The notes beneath the pieces were generated by a model that saw nothing but the letters and a program-made list of their open reading frames with translations, was not told the DNA's origin and did no database searches. The position numbers were made by a program, and so were the translations under genes. 44,552 bases of DNA from SIG598 sp045538015 (GTDB lineage: Bacteria > Bacillota > Clostridia > Oscillospirales > Acutalibacteraceae). Positions 31,917-38,496 of this stretch are shown piece by piece (within the stretch, counting starts at the first letter, position 1; the number at the start of each line of letters is the position of its first letter). Location: assembly GCA_045538015.1 (NCBI GenBank), contig JAZSQO010000156.1, positions 1 through 44,552 of the forward strand, in the 5' to 3' direction.

Positions 31917-31988
31917 AGAAGTGTTCTCCCACAATTTATATAGCAATACACTTTTTACAGAAACCGCGTGCTGAATGCGCAAAAATTC

Positions 31989-32013
31989 TTCGCAGAATTG
32001 AGACTTCTGTGAA
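31989..32013 (+). repeat. Left inversion site
   Basis: 25 bp: arm TTCGCAGAA, spacer TTGAGAC, arm TTCTGTGAA. The arms are inverted copies with one mismatch, the usual form of a tyrosine-recombinase core. A further half-site-like TTCTGGAAA follows at 32021-32029. Confidence 0.85.
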
Positions 32014-32051
32014 AATGCAATTCTGGAAAGAAGCAACAAATATACATCACA

Positions 32052-32080
32052 ATTTTATGACCTTTTCTATGTTTTGTCAA
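32052..32080 (-). promoter_or_regulatory. Promoter of the kinase-GTPase operon, inside the invertible segment
   Basis: Minus strand TTGACA (32075-32080), exactly 17 bases, TAAAAT (32052-32057). The predicted start near 32045 gives a leader that crosses the left inversion site and reaches the ATG at 31916. No other good promoter is seen between the site and the gene. Confidence 0.8.
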
Positions 32081-32246
32081 TATGTGCAAGTTGTCTTTTT
32101 GAGAATTATGTATTATTTATTCCAGTTTGTCTCCGCAACTTTCTATCATGGAAAACTTCAAGTGGAAAACTGTTTTATTTGTGGTGCAAAGTGTGGTCGA
32201 ATATGTATCGAGTGAATGTCAATACATATGAAAGGATTCGATAAAT

Positions 32247-33374
32247 ATGTCAAGAAAAGGCGAAAACATCCGCAAACGCAAGGACGGTCGCTGGGAAGGT
32301 CGGTACATCTACAGCCGGGATATAAACGGACGAGCAAATTATCATTCCGTATATGCTCATAGCTACACCGAGGTTAAGAAACTTCTACGAACTGCCGAGA
32401 GCACAATCAGTAGCACAAAGATACTATCGGGCAATATTATTACCTTTGGAGATGCCGCAGGTCGCTGGCTCGCCAGATGTGAGCTAAACCTTAAGCGTTC
32501 AACGGTCGTAAAATATTCTGAACAGCTAAACAAACACATTTTGCCATCGTTTTCTGATATTCGACTGTCCGCGATGTCAGAGCCGATTATTGCCCAATTC
32601 CTCAAAGAAAAAAGCGTAATTCTTTCGTCAAGTTCGCTTCACACCCTGCTTACAATCATAAAATCGATTACAAAATACGCGAGGCAACAAGGCTGGAGCA
32701 ACGCAAACTATTCCGATCTCTGTTTGCCAACTATGACTGCCCGTAAGCCGGAAACACTTAATGCCGTAGAGCATCATCGTCTGGAGTCATATCTGTTTGA
32801 TGAAATGGATTTGTCGAAATTAGGCATATATCTGTGTCTATACACGGGATTACGCATAGGAGAACTGTGTTCGCTGCAGTGGGCTGATATAGACCTTGAA
32901 AACAATGTCCTTTCCGTTACGTCGACAGTTCAACGGCTTAAAAAGGACGGTTCAGATTTTGCGCAGAAAACAGAGCTGTCCATATCCGAGCCGAAAAGCC
33001 GTGCCTCTTTGCGATCCATCCCACTTCCTTCACAGCTTGTCAGTGTAATATCACCGTTCCGTTCATCACCGGACACCTTCGTATTGACCGGTCATGCACG
33101 CCCTATGGAACCGAGAACGATGCAGTACAGATTCAAGAAATATGCTCAGGCGCTTGGGCTGTCGTGCTCTAATGTGCACTCGTTAAGACACACCTTTGCC
33201 ACCCGTTGTATTGAACTTGGATTTGACGCAAAGACACTTAGCGAAATACTGGGGCACGCCCGTGTGGACATCACATTAAACAGATATGTACATTCCTCAA
33301 GTGAGCATAAGCGATCGCAGATGGAACTTTTGTACGAAAATAGGGGTCAAAAATCTGGTCGCAGCATAGATTAA
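32247..33374 (+). CDS. Tyrosine recombinase (DNA invertase candidate)
   Basis: 375 residues, phage-integrase family. An N-terminal arm-binding-like region (RKDGRWEGRYIYSRDINGRANYHS), a core-binding SAM-like domain, and a catalytic domain with all key residues: Arg in YTGLRIGELCSL, HSLRHTFAT, LGHARVDIT and the Tyr nucleophile in NRYVHSS. The start follows GAAAGGA. It sits between two inverted 25-bp core sites and runs divergently from the kinase operon, so it most likely flips this segment. Its own promoter is not clear (weak TTGTCT / TATTTA near 32090-32120). Being inside the segment, its gene would flip too. Confidence 0.9.
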   Translation: MSRKGENIRKRKDGRWEGRYIYSRDINGRANYHSVYAHSYTEVKKLLRTAESTISSTKILSGNIITFGDAAGRWLARCELNLKRSTVVKYSEQLNKHILPSFSDIRLSAMSEPIIAQFLKEKSVILSSSSLHTLLTIIKSITKYARQQGWSNANYSDLCLPTMTARKPETLNAVEHHRLESYLFDEMDLSKLGIYLCLYTGLRIGELCSLQWADIDLENNVLSVTSTVQRLKKDGSDFAQKTELSISEPKSRASLRSIPLPSQLVSVISPFRSSPDTFVLTGHARPMEPRTMQYRFKKYAQALGLSCSNVHSLRHTFATRCIELGFDAKTLSEILGHARVDITLNRYVHSSSEHKRSQMELLYENRGQKSGRSID

Positions 33375-33407
33375 TGCCGCCAAAATATCAAGCTTCTTGA
33401 GTTCCGC

Positions 33408-33432
33408 TTCACAGAAGTCTCAATTCTGCGAA
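33408..33432 (-). repeat. Right inversion site
   Basis: 25 bp, exact reverse complement of 31989-32013 (arm TTCACAGAA, spacer GTCTCAA, arm TTCTGCGAA as read on the plus strand). A CAGAA half-site follows at 33440-33444. Confidence 0.85.
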
Positions 33433-33455
33433 AATACCGCAGAATAAATTCCGCT

Positions 33456-33490
33456 GCCGCAGGCGTAATTATGAAACGCCTGCGGCTTTG
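33456..33490 (+). terminator. Terminator-like hairpin just outside the right inversion site
   Basis: 11-bp stem GCCGCAGGCGT / ACGCCTGCGGC (33456-33466 with 33476-33486), 9-base loop, short TTT. It ends the recombinase transcript now and would block the promoter in the flipped state. Confidence 0.65.
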
Positions 33491-33520
33491 CTGTTGAAGA
33501 AGAGCTCAAGATTCAAGAGT

Positions 33521-33598
33521 TATAATAACTCTATAATAACTCTATCTGCGTTTCGCTGCAATAGATAAGTCTAAAATAAATCCATAATAACTTTATGG
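33521..33598 (+). promoter_or_regulatory. Repeated operator-like sites upstream of the ribbon-helix-helix gene
   Basis: TATAATAACTC occurs twice in tandem (33521-33531, 33532-33542). A related ATAATAACTTT is part of a perfect inverted repeat CCATAA TAACT TTATGG (33582-33598) overlapping the ribosome site. Such short A/T-rich repeats are typical targets of ribbon-helix-helix repressors, so the downstream protein may repress itself. The TATAAT cores may also act as -10 boxes. Confidence 0.5.
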
Positions 33599-33608
33599 AG
33601 GTTAGCAC

Positions 33609-33791
33609 ATGGACAAGAGCAACGAAAAGCACTTTGGCTTGAGAGTGGACGGCGATATTCTCGCTAAGTTCAGATATGTGAGCGAATATGAGGGTCGTTC
33701 TGCCAACAGCCAGATCATTCAGCTGATGCTGAAATTTATTGCCGAATACGAAAAAGAGCACGGAAAGATTGTTCTTGAAAACAAAGATTGA
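33609..33791 (+). CDS. Arc-like ribbon-helix-helix protein
   Basis: 60 residues. An N-terminal strand (KHFGLRVDGDILAKF) followed by two helices (EGRSANSQIIQLMLKFIAEYEKEHG) with the Arc-family pattern around RSANSQI. Predicted DNA-binding dimer, probably a repressor of its own gene or of the small genes that follow. Start after ATGGAGG. Similar proteins accompany many plasmid and integrative-element cargo regions; no toxin gene is obviously paired with it. Confidence 0.75.
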   Translation: MDKSNEKHFGLRVDGDILAKFRYVSEYEGRSANSQIIQLMLKFIAEYEKEHGKIVLENKD

Positions 33792-33873
33792 TTAGTTCGG
33801 GTCTTTATCAGGATTTCGCTGGACTTCGTAAATCCTTTGCGGTATACCTTTGTGCTGCAAAGGAGGTGCTCTT

Positions 33874-34101
33874 ATGGCACGAATTACGATTGAAGAAATA
33901 TACCGTGGCGAGAAATACGACGTAATGGGCGCGGTAATGTCCGATTACATGGAACACGGAAAACCAAGCGACTGCGACGAGAAAACATGGCTTGAGCTGC
34001 TGATTGTAAAGCACGCAATTGATGCGGCGCACAAAATGGAGCAAGAGGGTGACTCTGTATCGACGATGATCGATAATGGGCCACCCTCGTTTTGCGTGTG
34101 A
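33874..34101 (+). CDS. Small accessory protein of unknown function
   Basis: 75 residues, not recognised with certainty. Acidic, soluble; begins MARITIEEIYRGEKYDVM, with helix-forming KTWLELLIVKHAIDAAHKMEQEG in the middle. The ATG at 33874 is chosen because AAAGGAGGTG precedes it at perfect spacing. It is followed 10 bases later by a DUF6809-like gene. Such small proteins are common in Clostridia mobile elements. Confidence 0.6.
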   Translation: MARITIEEIYRGEKYDVMGAVMSDYMEHGKPSDCDEKTWLELLIVKHAIDAAHKMEQEGDSVSTMIDNGPPSFCV

Positions 34102-34111
34102 GGAGGGCAAC

Positions 34112-34405
34112 ATGACAACGATTAAAAACCTGTACTACGGCAACATCAATCCGAGCGAACGCAGCGTCCGGCGAGGCAGCGAATATGACCGCTTGTTGGC
34201 GCTTCTGACGCAGAGCGAGGATACACTGGCAGGGACGCTTACACCGGCCCAGAAAGAGGTTTTTGAGCGGTTTGTGGGCTGCTCAAGCGACCTGAACAGC
34301 ATTAACGAAGTCACAGCATTCACGCTTGGCTTCAGACTCGGGTTGCAGCTCGCAGCGGAAGCGTTGCTTCCCGTCAAAATTAACACCGAACCGCTAACTG
34401 AATAA
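34112..34405 (+). CDS. DUF6809-like small protein
   Basis: 97 residues. The pattern KNLYYGNINPSER near the start, a GSEYDRLLALL helix, TLTPAQKEVFERF, and a C-terminal FTLGFRLGLQLAAEAL matches, from memory, the DUF6809 family found on integrative elements of Clostridia. Function unknown; soluble and helical. The start at 34112 has GAGGAGGG before it. A terminator follows. Confidence 0.65.
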   Translation: MTTIKNLYYGNINPSERSVRRGSEYDRLLALLTQSEDTLAGTLTPAQKEVFERFVGCSSDLNSINEVTAFTLGFRLGLQLAAEALLPVKINTEPLTE

Positions 34406-34410
34406 GCAAG

Positions 34411-34449
34411 CGCCGCTACATCTCACCGAAACGGATGTGGCGGCGTTTT
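34411..34449 (+). terminator. Rho-independent terminator
   Basis: 12-bp stem CGCCGCTACATC / GATGTGGCGGCG followed by TTTT. Confidence 0.8.
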
Positions 34450-34562
34450 GCATAGGTCTTCTCTTTCAGGTACCTAAGATAAAGCGCAATCAGGCAGCCA
34501 GTCATGTCATCGGCAGCATTGGCGTCATAGTATGGAGCAAATACGTTTTGGAGGAGCATGAC

Positions 34563-35087
34563 ATGAAGATAAATAGCGATGCCACCGTGGATTTCGCGGC
34601 ATATATCCCCACGCTGCGCCGAAGTCCGCATGCGGTTGCAATTCTGAAAGGTGATAGCGGCCATCCCGGATTAACAGGCTTTATGCGGTTTTTCCAGACG
34701 GAGTACGGCGTACTGGCAGAAACTTCGCTCTCCGGACTTCCATCGCCTGCCGATACGTGTGCAAGTCCGGTGTTTGGATTCCACATCCATGAGGGAAGAC
34801 AATGCAGCAGACCCGCGCCGGCACGCAATATTGCAAGCGAGCCATTTGCGGCAGCGATGGGACACTATAACCCAAAAAACTGTGAGCATCCTCATCACGC
34901 GGGAGATTTACCTCCTCTTCTGGGGTGTTCGGGCAGAGCATATCAGATGTTTCTCACCGATCGCCTTAAGCTGAACGAAGTGACAGGCAAGACGGTAATA
35001 GTACATGCGATGCCTGATGATTTTACTACCCAGCCTTCAGGTGCCTCCGGCGAACGAATTGCCTGTGGGATTATAACCGTAGCTTAA
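34563..35087 (+). CDS. Copper/zinc superoxide dismutase family protein
   Basis: 174 residues. All metal ligands of the family line up: His74 and His76 (FHIHE), bridging His101 (GHYNP), His109, His112 and Asp115 (HAGDLP), His148 (VHAMPDD), with the loop Arg (GERIACG) and the Cys81/Cys168 disulfide pair. Converts superoxide to oxygen and hydrogen peroxide. No signal peptide, so cytoplasmic, unlike most bacterial SodC. The ATG at 34563 follows GGAGGAG. It is island cargo in an organism with an anaerobic gene set, so a likely transferred oxidative-defence gene. Confidence 0.85.
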   Translation: MKINSDATVDFAAYIPTLRRSPHAVAILKGDSGHPGLTGFMRFFQTEYGVLAETSLSGLPSPADTCASPVFGFHIHEGRQCSRPAPARNIASEPFAAAMGHYNPKNCEHPHHAGDLPPLLGCSGRAYQMFLTDRLKLNEVTGKTVIVHAMPDDFTTQPSGASGERIACGIITVA

Positions 35088-35186
35088 GTAAAGATGCTTG
35101 TAATGTCTGCGCGGGAATGATCAACTAAAAATAACTCAAAACGCACGATCGGCAAAATACATCTGAAATATTGGCGGCACAACCGT

Positions 35187-35215
35187 TGATAATTTGCTGA
35201 TAACGGAGTATAATA
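35187..35215 (+). promoter_or_regulatory. Promoter of the Fic gene
   Basis: TTGATA (35187-35192), 17 bases, TATAAT (35210-35215). Confidence 0.75.
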
Positions 35216-35243
35216 TATTCATCACTACCGTTGGAGGCTTATC

Positions 35244-36134
35244 ATGGACTACCTTCCCGTTGCACAGATCGCTGAAAAATGGAATATATCGCCCAGAAGC
35301 GTGCGTAACTACTGTGCGGAGGGACGCGTGCCGGGAGCCTTTCTGACCGGCAAGACATGGAATATTCCGGCTGACGCACAGAAACCTGTCCGTTCAAAGC
35401 GCAGCGACGCAGCACCGGCAACTCTGCTTGACATACTGAAAGCCGAGAAAGCCGCAAAGCGCACCGGAGGGATATACCATCGGATCCAAATCGACCTGAC
35501 CTACAACTCGAACCACATGGAGGGCAGCCGCCTGACCCACGATCAGACGCGGTATATCTATGAAACCAACACCATCGGCATCACCGACAGCAGCGTCAAT
35601 GTGGACGACATCATCGAGACCTCCAATCACTTTCGCTGCGTTGACCTTGTTATCGACAGAGCAAAGGTCGGTCTTTCCGAGCGGTTTATCAAGGAGCTGC
35701 ATTTCACGCTGAAAAGCGGAGCCAGCGACAGTCGACAGGACTGGTTTGCGGTGGGTGAGTACAAGCGTATGCCCAACGAGGTAGGCGGTCACGCAACAGC
35801 AAGCCCGGAAACGGTTGCGCCACGGATGCGCGAGCTGCTGACCGCATACAATGCCATACAAGCGAAGACGCTGGAGGATCTAATTGACTTCCATGTGCGC
35901 TTTGAGCGCATACATCCTTTTCAGGACGGCAACGGCAGAGTGGGGCGGCTGATCCTGTTCAAGGAATGCCTGAGATACGGTATTGTACCGTTCATTATCG
36001 AGGACGACCTCAAGCTGTTCTACTACCGTGGGCTTAACGAATGGGACAGCGAGAGAGGCTTCCTGACCGATACGATTCTGACTGCACAGGACAGATTCAA
36101 GGAATATCTAGATTATTTCAGAATTAAATACTGA
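35244..36134 (+). CDS. Fic-family protein with N-terminal HTH domain
   Basis: 296 residues. N-terminal helix-turn-helix of excisionase/MerR-like type (about 5-45: VAQIAEKWNISPRSVRNYC) followed by a Fic domain with intact catalytic motif HPFQDGNGRVGR (224-235). Fic enzymes usually transfer AMP to a hydroxyl on target proteins. The inhibitory motif S-x-x-x-E-G is present at residues 89-94 before the Fic core, so it is a self-inhibited (class II-like) Fic protein. Start after GGAGG, own promoter, own terminator. It may be a stand-alone regulator or a defence/toxin-type element. Confidence 0.88.
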   Translation: MDYLPVAQIAEKWNISPRSVRNYCAEGRVPGAFLTGKTWNIPADAQKPVRSKRSDAAPATLLDILKAEKAAKRTGGIYHRIQIDLTYNSNHMEGSRLTHDQTRYIYETNTIGITDSSVNVDDIIETSNHFRCVDLVIDRAKVGLSERFIKELHFTLKSGASDSRQDWFAVGEYKRMPNEVGGHATASPETVAPRMRELLTAYNAIQAKTLEDLIDFHVRFERIHPFQDGNGRVGRLILFKECLRYGIVPFIIEDDLKLFYYRGLNEWDSERGFLTDTILTAQDRFKEYLDYFRIKY

Positions 36135-36146
36135 ACAGAGAAAAAA

Positions 36147-36203
36147 CACCACCGGACAGCGCGTCCACAAAACCCGCGCCATCCGGTGGTGCTTCATTTT
36201 TTC
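36147..36203 (+). terminator. Terminator after the Fic gene
   Basis: Stem CACCACCGGA / TCCGGTGGTG with a GC-rich inner loop, then TTCATTTTTT. Confidence 0.75.
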
Positions 36204-36303
36204 TCCTATGTAAAATCCCCGCCATCCCCGCAAAGCTCACGCAGCCTGCGCAGTGCGGTTTCCTTTGCCTTGAATATACCGTCCGGGCAAAAGCAATCTT
36301 ACT

Positions 36304-36459
36304 ATGGAGGAAGCCGCAGCCTACTTCGGCATCGGTCAGAACAAGCTGCGGGAGTTGACCAGCGACGAAAACTGCAAGTTCGTGCTGTGGGTCGGTACCA
36401 AGCGCCGCATCAAGCGATGTCTGTTTGAAAAGTATCTTGAGCAGGCGTACTCTATCTAA
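36304..36459 (+). pseudogene. xis: Tn916-type excisionase, probably N-terminally broken
   Basis: 51 codons from an internal ATG: EEAAAYFGIGQNKLREL, FVLWVGTKR and FEKYLEQAYSI are the Tn916-type Xis pattern. The family normally has about 15 further residues before the EEA block. Here the codons just upstream (SNLT) fit, but the frame then meets a stop (TGA at 36271), and the matching upstream residues (NIP) appear in another frame, suggesting a single-base shift. No ribosome site precedes the ATG. On the opposite strand (36206-36300) the end of another gene fragment may be present, so the junction looks rearranged. Confidence 0.6.
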
Positions 36460-36485
36460 ACAGACAAATATAGCGGTGGATAAAC

Positions 36486-36526
36486 GAGCCTTGATGTGAT
36501 AGAATAGGTTTGTCAAATCAAGGCTC
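36486..36526 (+). terminator. Hairpin between xis and int
   Basis: GAGCCTTGAT (36486-36495) pairs with ATCAAGGCTC (36517-36526) followed by TTTCC; this hairpin before int is a common feature of Tn916-type modules. Confidence 0.6.
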
Positions 36527-36552
36527 TTTCCATCGTGGAAAGGAGTTTTAGA

Positions 36553-37743
36553 ATGTCCGGAAAGAGAAAAGACAACAAGGGACGTATTCTTCGGACGGGC
36601 GAGAGCCAGCGAAAAGACCTGACTTATCAATATCGCTATGCCAATGCTTCCGGCAAGCGGTGCACTGTCTATGCACGCACCCTTGAAGAACTGCGACAGA
36701 AAGAGGATGCGATAAACGATGTGGTTTCCTGCGGCGGTGATTATTCCGAGGGAAGCATTTCCGTTATCGAATTGCTGGAGCGCTACATTGCTCTCAAGCA
36801 GGGCGTGAGGTACGCCACCAGAAAGGGTTACAACTTCGTTCTGAATATAGTTCTGAAGGAAGATTTCGGTCGTCGGAAAATCAGGGATGTCAGAACATCC
36901 GATGCCAAGCTGTGGCTGATGAAGCTGCAGCGGGACGGCAGAGGATACAGCACGATAACCAGTGTCCGCGGCGTTGTAAAACCGGCCTTTCAGATGGCGT
37001 ACGAGGATGATATCCTGCGCAAGAATCCCTTTGACTTCCGTTTGAATGATGTGGTCAAGAACGACAGTAAGACGCGAGCGGCTCTTACGCCCGATCAGAT
37101 AGAAGCGTTCATGGGTTTTGTCAGAGAGGACGAGCGGTTCAGCCGGTACTACGATGATTTCCTTGTTCTGCTGGAGACAGGGATGCGTGTCAGCGAGCTG
37201 TGCGGACTGACCATGGCACAACTGGATTTTGACAACCGCAGAATCCGTGTGGATCATCAGCTGGAGCGCAGGCTGGACGGTACATACTACATCGAGAAAA
37301 CCAAGACGGAAAGCGGATGCCGCTATATCCCCATGACCGAGAATGTGTACCGCAGCCTGAAGAACATCATCGAGCACAGACCAACGCCCACCAGAGAATG
37401 GCTCATTGACAGCTACACTGGATTTCTTCTGCTGGACAGAGAGGGCAAGCCCTGCGTGGCGATGCACATCCAGCACCGGATGCAGCGGGCAATGAAAAAA
37501 TACCGGGAGAAGCATCCGGAAAATCCGCTGCCAACCATCACTCCCCACGTGCTGCGACACACCTTCTGCACCGGTATGGCCAACGCAGGAATGGACATCA
37601 AGAGCCTGCAGTATCTGATGGGGCACTCCGACGCTGGGGTGACGATGAATGTCTATACTCACGCAACCTACGCTCATGCGGAGGAATCCATGAAGAAAAT
37701 CGTGCCGCTTCATCCCTCAAAAAGCGAGAGAAAGTCAGGATAA
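36553..37743 (+). CDS. int: Tn916-type tyrosine integrase
   Basis: 396 residues. An N-terminal arm-binding domain (GESQRKDLTYQYRYANASGKRCTVYA, located near residues 15-40), a core-binding domain, and a catalytic domain with LETGMRVSELCGL (Arg), TPHVLRHTFCT (His, Arg), MGHSDAGVT (His) and NVYTHATY (Tyr). Located 148 bases from attR core, the usual position for the enzyme that inserted the element. Start ATG at 36553 after AAAGGAG. Arm-type repeats lie just after its stop. It should recombine the 21-bp core within the phosphatase gene; excision may be impaired because xis looks broken. Confidence 0.93.
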   Translation: MSGKRKDNKGRILRTGESQRKDLTYQYRYANASGKRCTVYARTLEELRQKEDAINDVVSCGGDYSEGSISVIELLERYIALKQGVRYATRKGYNFVLNIVLKEDFGRRKIRDVRTSDAKLWLMKLQRDGRGYSTITSVRGVVKPAFQMAYEDDILRKNPFDFRLNDVVKNDSKTRAALTPDQIEAFMGFVREDERFSRYYDDFLVLLETGMRVSELCGLTMAQLDFDNRRIRVDHQLERRLDGTYYIEKTKTESGCRYIPMTENVYRSLKNIIEHRPTPTREWLIDSYTGFLLLDREGKPCVAMHIQHRMQRAMKKYREKHPENPLPTITPHVLRHTFCTGMANAGMDIKSLQYLMGHSDAGVTMNVYTHATYAHAEESMKKIVPLHPSKSERKSG

Positions 37744-37753
37744 ATCCCATATC

Positions 37754-37781
37754 AGATTTACACCAGAATTTACACCATTTG
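37754..37781 (+). repeat. Arm-type recombinase repeats inside attR
   Basis: Two T(T/A)TACACCA units, 24 of 28 bases identical to the block at 14732-14759 and in the same orientation. Confidence 0.65.
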
Positions 37782-37880
37782 CCCGTAAACACATAATAAC
37801 CTGCGTGGACTTACGAGGGCTGGACCACACAAAATCTGTATATAATGCAATAAATAATAACTTATGTGAGGTTATAAAAT

Positions 37881-38336
37881 ATGAAAAACGTCATGTTCGT
37901 CTGCCACGGCAACATCTGCCGCTCGCCCATGGGCGAATACATATTAAAGCACCTTGTAAGAGAGCGCGGGCTGGAAGATGAATTCGGACTCATCGCCTCC
38001 GCGGCTATCAGCGACGAGGAGCGCGGCAATCCGGTCTATCCGCCTGCTCAGCGCAAGCTGGAGCGGATGGGTATTGACGCGCCGCCCCGCCGGGCCCGGA
38101 AAATAACTGCCGACGACTACAGCCGCTATGACCTGATCCTCTGCATGGAAGGCTACCATGTGTCCGCGGTAAAGCGGATATGCGGCGGCGACCCGGACAA
38201 CAAGGTCATGCTTCTGCTGGATGTCACAGACCAGCCGGGCACCATCGCCGATCCGTGGTATACCGACGATTTTGACACAGCTTACGACCAGATCAAATAC
38301 GGCTGTGAGGCGATTCTGCGCCGATTCGGATACTGA
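37881..38336 (+). CDS. Low-molecular-weight protein-tyrosine phosphatase, rebuilt by island insertion
   Basis: 151 residues. The P-loop CHGNICRS gives Cys8 and Arg14; the general-acid Asp is in DPWYTDD. Cytoplasmic phosphatase of the LMW-PTP family, acting on phospho-tyrosine (or phospho-arginine) proteins. The 21-bp attR core covers codons 4-11, so the first three codons, ribosome site and promoter now come from the island. The enzyme remains complete, but the region upstream has only a -10 box (TATAAT, 37841-37846) with no clear -35, so expression may have changed. The original first codons and promoter remain at 14576-14672. Confidence 0.92.
   Translation: MKNVMFVCHGNICRSPMGEYILKHLVRERGLEDEFGLIASAAISDEERGNPVYPPAQRKLERMGIDAPPRRARKITADDYSRYDLILCMEGYHVSAVKRICGGDPDNKVMLLLDVTDQPGTIADPWYTDDFDTAYDQIKYGCEAILRRFGY
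37891..37911 (+). repeat. attR core
   Basis: 21 bp identical to 14652-14672; the sequences diverge immediately on both sides except for a few bases before the core. Confidence 0.85.
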
Positions 38337-38342
38337 AAAAAC

Positions 38343-38386
38343 AACAGCGGGGCCGCCGTCGTGAAGACGTGGGCTCCGCTGTTTTG
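38343..38386 (+). terminator. Terminator of the phosphatase gene
   Basis: Stem AACAGCGGgGCC / GGCtCCGCTGTT with TTTT. Confidence 0.75.
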
Positions 38387-38496
38387 CGTGAGAAATTGGG
38401 TTTTGATGCAGGCAAACCCATAACAAACCATAATAATACGAGAGGTTATTACAAAATAGAGGGCCAATGAAGCCGATCCCTCAATGAAAATCCATG

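Larger units (their letters stand above)
31989..33432. mobile_element. Invertible DNA segment carrying a recombinase and an outward promoter
   Basis: Two identical 25-bp sites in inverted orientation bound 1.4 kb that contains a tyrosine recombinase gene and a strong promoter facing out over the left site toward the kinase operon. Identical sites in inverse orientation predict inversion, not excision. A terminator-like hairpin lies just outside the right site, so the flipped promoter would be silenced. The shown orientation is ON for the operon. Confidence 0.8.
14652..37911. mobile_element. Integrated genomic island in the phosphatase gene
   Basis: About 23.3 kb bounded by a 21-bp identical direct repeat (14652-14672 and 37891-37911). 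The element is more AT-rich than its flanks. It carries a Tn916-type integrase and xis remnant at the right end, a second recombinase with inverted sites inside, and cargo genes. No relaxase, coupling ATPase, type IV secretion or replication genes are seen, so it is not a self-transmissible ICE as it stands; it could be mobilised by a helper. Confidence 0.85.

Noticed and set aside
32009..32215. A 68-codon plus-strand frame beginning in the left inversion site
   Set aside because: No ribosome site, hydrophobic low-complexity product, and it overlaps the operon promoter.
14652..37911. A complete conjugative transposon
   Set aside because: Integrase and xis are Tn916-type, but no relaxase, coupling protein or secretion genes are found between the att sites.
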